From positions 4,526,001 through 4,590,000 of the forward strand of contig NZ_AP022573.1 in assembly GCF_010729105.1 (NCBI RefSeq): 64,000 bases of DNA. Direction: 5' to 3'. The notes under the pieces were generated by a model that was given only the letters and a program-made list of their open reading frames with translations, did no database searches and had not been told where the DNA came from. Numbering within the stretch: the stretch's first letter is position 1; the number at the start of each line of letters is the position of its first letter. The stretch comes from Mycobacterium saskatchewanense (lineage in GTDB: Bacteria > Actinomycetota > Actinomycetes > Mycobacteriales > Mycobacteriaceae). Shown here in pieces: positions 17,431 through 26,637 of the stretch. A program made the position numbers and the translations under genes.

Positions 17431-18885
17431 ATGGCAGCCAGGCGCGCGGGGCAACCCCGGATCCACCCGGCGTGGTGGACGCTGATCCTCATCGCTGTGA
17501 TGATCACCATCGCGACAGTGACCAGCGTCCTGTTCACCGGCTCGCTCAACTCGTCCGTGCCGGTCACACTGAATTCCGATCGCGCCGGGCTGGTGATGGA
17601 GACCGGCGCCAAGGTGAAGCTGCGTGGCGTCGAGGTCGGCAAGGTCGCCCAAATTCAGCCCGGCGACCAAAGCGTCAGCCTCGAACTCGACATCGATCCC
17701 GACCAAGTCAAATACATCCCCGCCAACGTGCAAGCGCGGATCCGCGCCACTACTGCCTTCGGCGCCAAGTATGTCGACCTGATCCCTCCGGACGATCCCA
17801 GCCCCAAGCGAATCGGCCCGGGCACGGTAATCAAGTCGCAGAATGTCAGCACCGAGGTCAATACCGTGTTCCAGAACCTCACCGACGTTCTTCATCAAAT
17901 TGACCCCGCCAAACTCAACGGCACGCTGACCGCCCTCGCCGAGGGACTGCGTGGCCAAGGCCAGCGCCTCGGTGAGGCCGTCACCGACGGCGACCAAGTG
18001 CTCGCGGCCCTCAACCCGCGCAGCGACACTATCCGTGCGGACTGGCAGGCGTTTAAGGGTTTCAGCGACACCTACGGCGCCGCGGCGCCCCACATCTTGC
18101 GTCTCCTCGATGCCCTCACCACCACCAGCGCCACGATCACGACGAATCAAAAAGCCCTGGACGCGTTGTTGCTGAGCGCAATAGGGTTGTCCGACAAAGG
18201 GATAGAGCTGCTGGGGCCGAATAGAGACAACCTGATTACGGCCATCAACAGCACCGAACCCACGACTAGCCTGCTGATGAAGTACAACCCCGAACTCACC
18301 TGCATGCTCGTTGGCGGCAAGCTCGCGGTGGATACCAACTGGGGGTACGTGGGGGGAGGTGGAAATGGCAAATCAGCCATTCTCGACGCGGCCCTGCTGT
18401 TGGGCGATGACCCTTATAAGTATCCCGACAACCTGCCGGTCGTGGGCGCCAGAGGCGGGCCCGGGGGCAAGCCCGGCTGCGGATCACTTCCCGACGCCGC
18501 GCAGAACTGGCCTGTGCGTTATCTGGTCACCGACACTGGATGGGGCACCGGGCTGGATATGCGGCCGAATCCAGGCATCGGCTTTCCCGGCTACCTCAAC
18601 TACCTGCCTGTAACCCGCGGAACACCAGAACCGCCGAGCATTCGTTATCCGGGTGGCCCGGCGCCGGGCCCGATTCCGTACCCGGGGGCTCCGCCGTACG
18701 GAGCGCCGCAGTATTCGCCGGACGGCACACCCCAATACCCAGGGCTGGGCCCTCCGCCGCCACCGGGCGCGCCGCGGGAGGCGGGACCCAGACCCGGCTC
18801 GGAGCCATTCGTAGTCCCCGATCCGGGGCAGACCCAGCCCACCCCGAGTCCACCGCTACCCGAACAGGCGGCGCCCGCACCATGA
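17431..18885 (+). CDS. mceA: MceA, Mce family substrate-tunnel protein
   Basis: A 484-residue protein. An N-terminal membrane anchor (about 15-37) is followed by the MCE domain (about 40-120: LNSDRAGLVMETGAKVKLRG, VEVGKVAQI), then a long helical region (about 150-300), and a Pro/Gly-rich tail from about 395. This is the usual MceA layout. ATG 17431 was chosen; a GTG six bases earlier overlaps the yrbEB stop and is possible. The Pro-rich tail probably crosses or contacts the cell wall. Together with MceB-F it forms the hexameric tunnel that carries lipids or steroids to the permease. Confidence 0.92.
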   Translation: MAARRAGQPRIHPAWWTLILIAVMITIATVTSVLFTGSLNSSVPVTLNSDRAGLVMETGAKVKLRGVEVGKVAQIQPGDQSVSLELDIDPDQVKYIPANVQARIRATTAFGAKYVDLIPPDDPSPKRIGPGTVIKSQNVSTEVNTVFQNLTDVLHQIDPAKLNGTLTALAEGLRGQGQRLGEAVTDGDQVLAALNPRSDTIRADWQAFKGFSDTYGAAAPHILRLLDALTTTSATITTNQKALDALLLSAIGLSDKGIELLGPNRDNLITAINSTEPTTSLLMKYNPELTCMLVGGKLAVDTNWGYVGGGGNGKSAILDAALLLGDDPYKYPDNLPVVGARGGPGGKPGCGSLPDAAQNWPVRYLVTDTGWGTGLDMRPNPGIGFPGYLNYLPVTRGTPEPPSIRYPGGPAPGPIPYPGAPPYGAPQYSPDGTPQYPGLGPPPPPGAPREAGPRPGSEPFVVPDPGQTQPTPSPPLPEQAAPAP

Positions 18886-18925
18886 CCCGCGACTCCCGCC
18901 CCATTTGTGTGAAAGACCCCCACCG

Positions 18926-19954
18926 ATGAAAGCCACTCTGAAAAGCGCGATCGTGCGCCTGGTGATATTCCTGATCGCCTGCGGATTGGGGACGTTCGCC
19001 ATGCTCGCGGTGTTCGCGCAGCTGCGCTTCCAGGCCGAGAAGACTTACGACGCGGAGTTCGCCAATGTGTCGGGCTTAATTGGTGGTGACTTCGTGCGCA
19101 TCGCCGGAGTGGAGGTCGGCAAAGTCAAGAGAATCCGTATCGAGCCCGATACCAGGGTGCTCGTCGAATTCAGTGCCGACGACTCGGTCGTGCTCACTGA
19201 AGGCACCAAAGCGGTTATCCGATACAAAGATCTGATCGGCGGGCGTTATTTGGCGCTCGAGGAAGGTGTCGGGGCGCCCAGAAAACTTAATCCTGGTTCC
19301 ACAATTCCGATCGAGCGCACTTCGCCCGCGCTGGACCTTGACGCGCTGATTGGCGGCTTTCGCCCGTTGTTTCGGGCTCTCGACCCCGATCAAGTCAACG
19401 CGTTGTCCGGGCAGTTGATCGCGGCGTTTCAAAATCAGGGCGCCACGCTCGGCTCGTTTCTTGAACAGACGACGGCGCTGACCAACACCCTGGCCGACAG
19501 AGACCAGCTCATCGGACAAGTCATCGTGAACCTCAATACGGTGCTGGGTTCACTGGGAGACCAGAGCACGCAGTTCGCCAAAGCAGTGGACTCGCTTTCC
19601 AAACTGGTCGGGACCCTGGCCGGCCGTAGGCAGGACATCAGCAACTCGATGGCTTACGCCAACGCCGCCGCCGGGTCGGTCGCGGACCTGCTGTTGCAGG
19701 CGCGACCGCCGCTGCAGAAGGTCGTGCACGAAACCGATCGGACCGCCAGCACCGTTCTCGCCGACAAGGAGTGGTTCGACAACCTGCTGGCAACGCTGCC
19801 AGATACGTACAAGGTGTTGAGCCGCCAGGCCCTTTACGGCGACTTCTTCGCCTTCTATTTGTGCGATCTGGTGCTCAAGGTCAACGGTAAAGGCGGCCAG
19901 CCGGTATACATCAAACTCGCCGGCCAGGACACGGGCAGGTGCACACCACAATGA
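18926..19954 (+). CDS. mceB: MceB, Mce family protein
   Basis: A 342-residue protein with an N-terminal anchor (about 8-28), an MCE domain (about 38-120 with GGDFVRIAGVEVGKVKRI and YKDLIGGRYLAL) and a helical region ending without the Pro-rich tail, as usual for MceB. The ATG at 18926 lies 40 bp after mceA. Its TGA overlaps the ATG of mceC. It is one of the six tunnel subunits. The C-terminus holds two cysteines (YLCDLVLK and DTGRCTPQ) that could pair outside the membrane. Confidence 0.92.
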   Translation: MKATLKSAIVRLVIFLIACGLGTFAMLAVFAQLRFQAEKTYDAEFANVSGLIGGDFVRIAGVEVGKVKRIRIEPDTRVLVEFSADDSVVLTEGTKAVIRYKDLIGGRYLALEEGVGAPRKLNPGSTIPIERTSPALDLDALIGGFRPLFRALDPDQVNALSGQLIAAFQNQGATLGSFLEQTTALTNTLADRDQLIGQVIVNLNTVLGSLGDQSTQFAKAVDSLSKLVGTLAGRRQDISNSMAYANAAAGSVADLLLQARPPLQKVVHETDRTASTVLADKEWFDNLLATLPDTYKVLSRQALYGDFFAFYLCDLVLKVNGKGGQPVYIKLAGQDTGRCTPQ

Positions 19955-21324
19955 AGTCTTTCGAAGAACGAAACCCGCTCATCGTCGGCGCCGTCGGCGT
20001 CGCGCTGGTCACCGGCATAGTGGCAGCCGCATTCAACTATCAGAAATTGCCATTTTTCGACCAGACCAAGGACTATTCGGCGTATTTTGCCGAAGCCGGC
20101 GGGTTGGCCGACAATTCCGTGGTCGAAGTGTCGGGACTTCGGGTGGGGCAAGTCAACAGCATCGCTCTCGATGGAGGACGTGTGCTGGTCAGGTTCAGTC
20201 TCGCCGACGACATCCGTCTGGGCGATGGCACCGAGGCCGCCATCAAGACGAAGAGCCTGTTGGGCGCCAAGATCCTCGACGTCACACCCCGCGGTGGCGG
20301 CGCGCTGACTGGACCGATCCCGCTCGAGCGCACCACGTCGCCCTACCAGCTCCCGGACGCCCTCGGAGACCTCAGCAACATCATCAGCGGACTGGACACC
20401 CAGCGAGTATCGGACTCGCTGGCGGTGCTCGCCGACACGTTCAAAGACACCCCGCCGGACCTGCAGGCCGCGGTGCAAGGCGTCGCGCGCTTCTCCCAGA
20501 CGCTGGATGCGCGCGATCAACAACTGCGCGCATTGCTGCACAACGCGAACAAAGCCACCACCGTGCTGGCCGAGCGCAGCGACCAAGTGGTCAAGCTGCT
20601 CCATGACAGCGACGCGCTGCTCCTGCAACTACGCACTCAGAGCAGCGCGTTGGATCACATCGCGGCGAACATCTCCGCGCTCAGCGAACAAATCAAGGGG
20701 CTGATTGCGGAGAACCGCGACACGCTCAAGCCCGCGGTGGACAAGCTCAACGAGGTCTTGACCATCGTCGACAACCGCAAATCGCGGTTGCAGGACTCGA
20801 TTAAGCGACTCAACACCTTCGCGATGTCGTTGGGCGAATCGGTGTCTTCTGGCCCGTTTTTCAAGGCCTATGTGGTCAATCTGCTGCCCGGCCAATTCGT
20901 GCAGCCCTTCGTCGATGCCGCGTTCTCCGATCTCGGCTTGGATCCCAACGTCCTGTCGCCGACACAGCGAGTGGACCCGCAGACCGGACAACCCGCGACG
21001 CCGCCGTTGCCGCTTCCCTATCCACGCACCGGCCAGGGCGGAGATCCTCGCCTCAAGCTGCCCGACGCGATCACCGGCAAGCCGGGCGACCACGCGTGCT
21101 TGTTGCCGGGGCCGGACTGTTATCCGTATCGGGAGCCGCCGCCGGCTCCGCCCCCGGGCGGGCCGCCTCCCGGCCCACCGGCGCCGGTCCCGCCAGAGTT
21201 GCGAGGCGCCCCACCACCAACACCTAGCCCCGTGTTTGTCCCCGCTCCGGGTGAGCCCGGGTCCACCCCGGCTTCCGGGCCGGCGCCACTGCCCAATCCG
21301 TCACCCCCACAGGCAGGCCGATGA
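19951..21324 (+). CDS. mceC: MceC, Mce family protein
   Basis: A 457-residue protein. The anchor is at about 10-28, the MCE domain at about 38-120 (SVVEVSGLRVGQVNSI), and a long helical segment runs to about 330. A Pro-rich tail of roughly 75 residues follows. The ATG at 19951 overlaps the mceB stop (ATGA). The gene ends at 21324, where its TGA overlaps the ATG of a 55-codon open frame, not the mceD start. That is unusual for a tightly packed mce operon and is noted as a finding. Confidence 0.92.
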   Translation: MKSFEERNPLIVGAVGVALVTGIVAAAFNYQKLPFFDQTKDYSAYFAEAGGLADNSVVEVSGLRVGQVNSIALDGGRVLVRFSLADDIRLGDGTEAAIKTKSLLGAKILDVTPRGGGALTGPIPLERTTSPYQLPDALGDLSNIISGLDTQRVSDSLAVLADTFKDTPPDLQAAVQGVARFSQTLDARDQQLRALLHNANKATTVLAERSDQVVKLLHDSDALLLQLRTQSSALDHIAANISALSEQIKGLIAENRDTLKPAVDKLNEVLTIVDNRKSRLQDSIKRLNTFAMSLGESVSSGPFFKAYVVNLLPGQFVQPFVDAAFSDLGLDPNVLSPTQRVDPQTGQPATPPLPLPYPRTGQGGDPRLKLPDAITGKPGDHACLLPGPDCYPYREPPPAPPPGGPPPGPPAPVPPELRGAPPPTPSPVFVPAPGEPGSTPASGPAPLPNPSPPQAGR

Positions 21325-21488
21325 CCACGATCCTTGCCACCGCCGTACGTCGCCGCGCCCGCACCCACAGGGCGTCTTGCCCCACGGCGCGCACTCGGCG
21401 CGACGTGCCGGGCTCGCGCGGAGCCATGTCGGACTCTGGGCTGTTCCCTCAGATGATGCCCGCGATTGCCTCTGGTGCCCGATCGTGA
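21321..21488 (+). CDS. Small ORF linking mceC and mceD (55 aa)
   Basis: An ATG at 21321 overlaps the mceC stop (ATGA), and the TGA at 21486-21488 overlaps the GTG of mceD. The frame therefore exactly fills the gap between two coupled genes. The product (MTTILATAVRRRARTHRA...) is Arg-rich at the N-terminus and has no recognised domain. Three explanations are possible: a real coupled microprotein, a ribosome-relay frame that keeps mceD translated, or an old frameshift in the mceD 5' end. The perfect fit at both ends favours the first two. Confidence 0.5.
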   Translation: MTTILATAVRRRARTHRASCPTARTRRDVPGSRGAMSDSGLFPQMMPAIASGARS

Positions 21489-22831
21489 ACGGGCGGAACA
21501 CACGAATCGGGCTGGCCGCCGTCTTGGTGATGACCACGATCGGGGGGACTTGGTTGGTGGCACGAGCGGCTACGAGTGTGAAACACAACGTGATCACTGC
21601 GTACTTCGCCAACACCAACGGTATGTTTGTCGGCGACGAGGTGCGCATCCTCGGCGTGCGGGTCGGCAAGGTCGAAAAGATTGAGCCCCAACCCCAGCGC
21701 GTCAAAGTCGTCTTCTACTACGACGCGACCAACAAGGTTCCCGCGGACGCCAAGGCCGTCATCCTGTCGCCCACCTTGGTGACATCGCGGGCTATCCAAC
21801 TAACTCCCACCTATACCGGTGGGCCGGTGCTGCAGGATAACTCGGTGATCGGTGAGGACCGCACAGCGGTCCCGGTGGAGTTTGATGACTTCCGACAGCA
21901 ACTGCAAAAGCTCACCGACACCCTGCAGCCAACCCAACCGGGCGGGGTCAGCACGTTGGGGCAGTTCATCGACACTGCCGCCGACAATCTTCGCGGCAAC
22001 GGCGCCAACATTCGGGACACGATTATCAAACTCTCGCAGGCCTTCTCAGCATTGGGTGATCACGGTACCGACTTATTCGGGACCCTGAAGAATCTGTCTG
22101 TGCTGGTCTCGGCGCTGCATGACAGCGCCGATCTTCTCCGGCAACTCAACACGAATCTCTCGGCGGTGACCGGGTTGTTGTCAAACGGGCCCGACGAAGT
22201 CGGCAAGGCGGTTGCAGACATCAACTCCGCTGTCGGTGACGTGACGCGTTTTGTCGCGGAGAACAAAGAGTCGCTCGGTACCACCTCGGACAAGCTGGCA
22301 TCGGTGACAATTGCGGTGACACAGAGCCTTGACGACCTCAAGCAGACACTGCACATCACCCCGACCACATTTCAGAATTTTGTGAATATCTATCAGCCCG
22401 CCCAGGGCACGTTGAGCGGCGTGCTAGCGGTCAACAACTTCGCCAATCCAATCTCCTTCTTGTGTGGGGCGATTCAAGCCGCGTCACGGCTGGGCGCCGA
22501 ACAGTCCTCCAAACTCTGCGTGCAATATCTGGCGCCCATCATCAAGAACCGCCAATACAACTTCCCACCGCTGGGTGAGAACTTGTTCGTCGGGGCGACC
22601 GCCCGGCCCAACGAGCTCACCTACAGCGAGGACTGGTTGCGCCCCGATTACATACCGCCGTCGGCACCTCATCCTGCGCCGCCGCCGGGAGACACCGCAG
22701 CCACGGCGCCGGCGTCGCCGGCCGCGCCCGAGGCGGCGGGCGTTGCCGATGCCACGGGAACACCGCCCCAGCCAACCGATCCGGCCGACGGGCTGCGCGG
22801 ACTCATGGTGCCGAGGGGGCCTGGATCGTGA
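21485..22831 (+). CDS. mceD: MceD, Mce family protein
   Basis: A 448-residue Mce protein: anchor at about 6-24 (IGLAAVLVMTTIGGTWLVA), MCE domain at about 32-115 (VGDEVRILGVRVGKVEKI), helical part to about 310, two cysteines near 330-355, and a Pro/Ala-rich tail. The GTG at 21485 puts the anchor directly at the N-terminus as in other MceD proteins, and it is coupled to the small ORF upstream. The open frame continues far upstream, but inside mceC and without Mce features. The stop overlaps the GTG of mceE. Confidence 0.9.
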   Translation: MNGRNTRIGLAAVLVMTTIGGTWLVARAATSVKHNVITAYFANTNGMFVGDEVRILGVRVGKVEKIEPQPQRVKVVFYYDATNKVPADAKAVILSPTLVTSRAIQLTPTYTGGPVLQDNSVIGEDRTAVPVEFDDFRQQLQKLTDTLQPTQPGGVSTLGQFIDTAADNLRGNGANIRDTIIKLSQAFSALGDHGTDLFGTLKNLSVLVSALHDSADLLRQLNTNLSAVTGLLSNGPDEVGKAVADINSAVGDVTRFVAENKESLGTTSDKLASVTIAVTQSLDDLKQTLHITPTTFQNFVNIYQPAQGTLSGVLAVNNFANPISFLCGAIQAASRLGAEQSSKLCVQYLAPIIKNRQYNFPPLGENLFVGATARPNELTYSEDWLRPDYIPPSAPHPAPPPGDTAATAPASPAAPEAAGVADATGTPPQPTDPADGLRGLMVPRGPGS

Positions 22832-23964
22832 TACGTGCGCTGCGCATGGCCGGAGTTGGGGCACTGGTCGCCGTGGCCCTTGCGGCACTGAGCGGATGCG
22901 ACTGGCGGGGACTCAATTCATTGCCTCTCCCCGGAACCAAAGGCGGTGGGCCCGGTTCGTATACGATCCAAGCCCAGTTGCCCGACGTAGGCACGCTTGA
23001 GCAGAATTCCCGTGTGCGTGTTGGTGACGTCACGGTTGGAAACGTCACCAGAATTGAGCGCCAGGGCTGGCACGCCCTGGTGACGATGACTCTCGACGGC
23101 AACGTCAACCTGCCAGCGAACGCCACCGCTACGGTGGGCCAGACCAGTCTGCTCGGTTCATTGCACATCGAGCTGGCACCACCCAAGGGGGCTGCGCCCC
23201 GAGGCAGGTTACACGGGGGCTCACTGATCCCGCTGGCCTCCTCCAGCGTCTACCCGTCCACCGAGCAGGCTCTGGCCGCCGTCTCAATGTTGTTCAACGG
23301 TGGCGGGATTGGAGAGGTTCAAGACATCACCCATTCGTTGAGCGTGGCTTTCGCGGGACGGGAAAACGATTTGCGTGACCTGATTCAACAACTAGACAAG
23401 TTCAGTGGGTTCGTGAACGAGCAGACCGGGGACATCATCGCCGCGACCGACAGCTTCAACAATCTGGTCGGCCAGCTCGCCGGCCAGAAGCCGGTGCTCG
23501 ACAAGGCGGTCAAGACTATTCCCGATGCCCTATCGGTGCTCAAAGACGAGCGGGATAAACTCGCCGACGCTCTCGACAGGTTCGGGAAGTTCAGCGCACT
23601 CGTCGCCGATTCGACGAATCAGACGAAGGAGGCGTTGATCAGCGAACTGAAAGATATGGGCCCGGTGCTGCAATCACTGGCGGATGCGGGACCGGCGCTG
23701 ACCCGCTCACTTGACTTCTTCGCGACCTACCCCTTCCCGAAAAGCACGCTCACCAAATGGTTTCGCGGCGACTACGCCAACCTGACGGCGATCATCGACC
23801 TCACCCTGAGTCGTTTGGATGCCTCCTTGTTCACCGGCACCCGCTGGGAGGGGAACTTAACGGAGCTGGAGATGCAGTGGGGCCGCACCATCGGGCAGAT
23901 GCCCAGTCCCTACACGGCGGGTAACCCGCTTGTTGTTCCCTATCACTGGGATCAGGGATCCTGA
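22828..23964 (+). CDS. mceE: MceE, Mce family lipoprotein (LprK/LprN type)
   Basis: A 378-residue lipoprotein. The N-terminus ends in the lipobox ALSGC, so the mature protein starts at Cys24 and is tethered to the outer face of the membrane. The MCE domain is at about 45-125 (QNSRVRVGDVTVGNVTRI), followed by helices to the C-terminus. In all mce operons the fifth mce gene is the lipoprotein. The GTG at 22828 overlaps the mceD stop. It completes the MceABCDEF hexamer with MceF. Confidence 0.92.
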   Translation: MIRALRMAGVGALVAVALAALSGCDWRGLNSLPLPGTKGGGPGSYTIQAQLPDVGTLEQNSRVRVGDVTVGNVTRIERQGWHALVTMTLDGNVNLPANATATVGQTSLLGSLHIELAPPKGAAPRGRLHGGSLIPLASSSVYPSTEQALAAVSMLFNGGGIGEVQDITHSLSVAFAGRENDLRDLIQQLDKFSGFVNEQTGDIIAATDSFNNLVGQLAGQKPVLDKAVKTIPDALSVLKDERDKLADALDRFGKFSALVADSTNQTKEALISELKDMGPVLQSLADAGPALTRSLDFFATYPFPKSTLTKWFRGDYANLTAIIDLTLSRLDASLFTGTRWEGNLTELEMQWGRTIGQMPSPYTAGNPLVVPYHWDQGS

Positions 23965-23966
23965 CT

Positions 23967-25424
23967 ATGCGACTGACGAAGCGAATTATCGTCCAGCTGG
24001 CCATCTTCGGCCTTGTGGCCGTGGTTGCCGCCGCGGTCATGGGCTTCGGCTACATGAGGCTACCCGAAACACTGTTCGGAGTCGGCCGTTACACCGTCAC
24101 CGTAGACCTGCCCAGCACGGGGGGGTTATACGCCCGCAGTAATGTCACGTACCGAGGAACCGAGGTCGGTCGGGTCGAAAGTGTTCAACTCAGCCAAACC
24201 GGTGTGCATGCTCAACTTTCCCTGCGATCGGACGTGAGAATTCCCTCCGACCTCGACGCGCAGGTGCACAGCCAATCCGCGATAGGTGAGCAATACATCA
24301 CCTTGCTGCCGCGCAACGCCACCTCGGCTCCGCTCAAGAACGGCGACGTGATTCCACAATCACGTACCAGCGTGCCACCCGACATCAACGATCTACTCGG
24401 AGCCACCAACCGCGGCCTGCAAGCCATCCCGCAACAGAACCTCAAGGTCGCGATCGACGAGAGCTACACCGCATTCGCCGGCCTTGGGCCCGACATCGCA
24501 CGACTAATCAAGGGTGCGTCGTCGCTGGCCATCGACGCGCGGAGCAACCTCGATCCGCTTGTAGCGCTCATTGATCAGTCCAAACCGATCCTCGACAGTC
24601 AAACCGACACTGCGGATTCCGTTCAAGGTTGGGCCACCCATCTTGCCGCGATCACCCAATCGCTGCAAAAGCACGACGTCGCTGTGGGCGGTGTCCTGCG
24701 CGACGCCGGTTCGGCCGCCGAACAGGTCCGGGCGCTGCTCGACAGGGTGCAGCCAACGCTACCGGTGTTGTTGGCCAACCTGGTCAGTATCAACCGAGTC
24801 GCCATCGCCTATCGGCCCGATCTCGAACAGCTCCTGGTTTTGTTGCCCGAAGGCACCCAAGTCATCCAGGGCGCCAATGTAGCCAACCGCAACACCAAAC
24901 AGCCTTACCATGGCGGATTTTTGAGCTTCAACCTCAATCTCAACATCCCGCCGGCATGCACCACCGGCTTCCTGCCGGCGACGCAGCAGCGTCCGCCGGC
25001 TGCGGTCGACTATCCTGAGCGGCCTCCCGGCGACTTGTACTGTCGGGTGCCTCAAGATGCGCCGTTTAACGTACGAGGTGCGCGCAACATCCCGTGCGAG
25101 ACTGTTCCGGGCAAGCGGGCCCCTACCGCAAAAATGTGTGAAAGCGCCGAAACCTACGTGCCTCTCAATGACGGCTACAACTGGAAGGGTGATCCCAACG
25201 GCACACTATCTGGGCAGGACATCCCGCAGCTGGCTTCTGGCCAGTCACCGGCCGCGGCGGCGCCGCCGGGTCCCGTCCCGCCGCCCCTCGCCGTTAGCGG
25301 CTATGACCCGGCGACTGGCGTCTACATCGGTCCAGACGGCAAGCTGTCTACCCAAAGCGACCTTGCGCCACAGGGGGGGAGCAAGAGCTGGGAAACTATG
25401 CTGTTGCCGCCGCAAGCCCACTGA
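23967..25424 (+). CDS. mceF: MceF, Mce family protein
   Basis: A 485-residue protein, the last in the operon. It has an anchor at about 7-28, an MCE domain at about 35-125 (NVTYRGTEVGRVESV), a helical part to about 330, several cysteines from about 330 to 395 (PPACTTGF, LYCRVP, IPCETV), and a short Pro-rich tail. The ATG at 23967 is two bases after the mceE stop. No Mce-associated (Mas) gene follows directly; two such genes appear 26 kb downstream. A convergent cyclase gene begins about 100 bp after the stop. Confidence 0.92.
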   Translation: MRLTKRIIVQLAIFGLVAVVAAAVMGFGYMRLPETLFGVGRYTVTVDLPSTGGLYARSNVTYRGTEVGRVESVQLSQTGVHAQLSLRSDVRIPSDLDAQVHSQSAIGEQYITLLPRNATSAPLKNGDVIPQSRTSVPPDINDLLGATNRGLQAIPQQNLKVAIDESYTAFAGLGPDIARLIKGASSLAIDARSNLDPLVALIDQSKPILDSQTDTADSVQGWATHLAAITQSLQKHDVAVGGVLRDAGSAAEQVRALLDRVQPTLPVLLANLVSINRVAIAYRPDLEQLLVLLPEGTQVIQGANVANRNTKQPYHGGFLSFNLNLNIPPACTTGFLPATQQRPPAAVDYPERPPGDLYCRVPQDAPFNVRGARNIPCETVPGKRAPTAKMCESAETYVPLNDGYNWKGDPNGTLSGQDIPQLASGQSPAAAAPPGPVPPPLAVSGYDPATGVYIGPDGKLSTQSDLAPQGGSKSWETMLLPPQAH

Positions 25425-25530
25425 GCGATCCACGCGGTTCGCGGGCTGCCCGAGCCGCGGGGCGCAATGCTCGCCGCAGGACGGATTGCCCGCACTCCAT
25501 ACGGCAGTACCAGCGGTGGTCGGCCCAGTG

Positions 25531-26424
25531 TTATAAGACCGCCACCGGTGCCACGGGACTGCCCACACCACCGACCAGCGGAAGCGGGGCCAATACGAAC
25601 AGGAACTCCGACTGTGCGGCTTCACACAGCCGGTCCAAGGCCATCAACTCGCTGAAGTAGACCCCGTGGCCGCGGACCAACTGCAGGTGCAGCGGGACCT
25701 GACAGGCCGGGTCCGACGAAGGGAACACCTCCACGCCAGGGTTGTCGGCACCCACAAGCGCCACGCGCTGCTCGGCCAGCCATGGTCCGCAGCTATTGTC
25801 CAGTCCCGGCCATGTCGTCGCGTCGGTGCGCCCGGCCAGTGCAGAAGTCAGCCACCCGGTACGGACCAAAAGTGCGTCGCCGGCCTCCAGGGTCGTCCCG
25901 GTCTCGTCCACCAACGTTGCCAATTCGTCGACACCGATCGGTTTGTGTGAGTTGCGCATTCGCTCGCCCGCGGCATCGACCACGACCCCACGGGTGACGA
26001 GGGGCGGCATCTTCTCGATACCGAGTCGCCGCGCGCCGCGGCTGGTGATTTCGCGGGAGGAAAAGCCGTTGTACAGGACTCCATCAGACCAGACGTGAGC
26101 GAGTGCATCGACATGGGTCACCCCGTGGGTGGGCATCGTGATGACGTCGTCAGCGAACCCGAATCCGCCCCTTTCGGGCTGGCCCGCCGCGTAATCGGCT
26201 CCGCTGCGAGTCATATAGTGCATTGGAGCGGCCCGGCCCACCAACCCGAATCCCTTGCCATTGCGGATGGGCGCCGCCAGCGACAACGTCGTCCCGCTGC
26301 GCACACATCGGATCCCACGACGGACGGCTTGTGGGCCAACGAAATTCGCGGCGCCAGCCTCGTCGTCAGCACCCCATTCGGCGGGCTTATCCGGCAATGG
26401 CGGATGCGCAGCGACGTCATTCAC
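25531..26424 (-). CDS. Cyclase family protein (KynB-like metal hydrolase)
   Basis: A 297-residue protein of the cyclase/kynurenine formamidase family. The metal site reads MPTHGVTHVDALAHVWSDG, the HGxTHxDxxxH pattern. Family members hydrolyse amides or cyclic esters, so ring opening of a lactone-like intermediate is a reasonable guess. The open frame runs 20 codons further upstream but would start inside operator L. I chose GTG 26424 (MNDVAAHPPLPDKPAEW). A -10 TATAGT ends four bases before it, so the mRNA may be leaderless. It is divergent from the acyl-CoA dehydrogenase operon and shares its control region. Confidence 0.85.
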   Translation of the reverse strand: MNDVAAHPPLPDKPAEWGADDEAGAANFVGPQAVRRGIRCVRSGTTLSLAAPIRNGKGFGLVGRAAPMHYMTRSGADYAAGQPERGGFGFADDVITMPTHGVTHVDALAHVWSDGVLYNGFSSREITSRGARRLGIEKMPPLVTRGVVVDAAGERMRNSHKPIGVDELATLVDETGTTLEAGDALLVRTGWLTSALAGRTDATTWPGLDNSCGPWLAEQRVALVGADNPGVEVFPSSDPACQVPLHLQLVRGHGVYFSELMALDRLCEAAQSEFLFVLAPLPLVGGVGSPVAPVAVL

Positions 26425-26455
26425 AGCCACTATAGTTGTCCATGCCAGATGTTTC

Positions 26456-26473
26456 GTCAACATGATCGTTGAT
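26456..26473. promoter_or_regulatory. Operator L, facing the cyclase gene
   Basis: GTCAACATGATCGTTGAT. On the minus strand its arm gives TTGACG, then 20 bp, then TATAGT (26434-26429), directly before the chosen cyclase start. The 20-bp spacer is long for a vegetative promoter. It forms a pair with operator D, 97 bp further right. Confidence 0.7.
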
Positions 26474-26569
26474 GCGAGCGCCATGCGGCACCCGGGCTCC
26501 GATCGCTATGCTCGGCGAACGGGTTTGACCATTGCGGAAGCGCCCAGTCGGGAGCGCGTCGGGAAGGGA

Positions 26570-26587
26570 GTCAACACTAATGTTGAC
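26570..26587. promoter_or_regulatory. Operator D with acyl-CoA dehydrogenase promoter
   Basis: GTCAACACTAATGTTGAC has one mismatched pair. Its right arm gives a consensus -35 TTGACA (26583-26588), an 18-bp spacer and -10 TATGCT (26607-26612), reading into the acyl-CoA dehydrogenase operon. This is the clearest promoter-operator overlap in the window. Confidence 0.82.
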
Positions 26588-26637
26588 AGCAGTTGAAGTC
26601 GGTTCGTATGCTGGCCCGCAGGAGGCGACCTAGAGAG

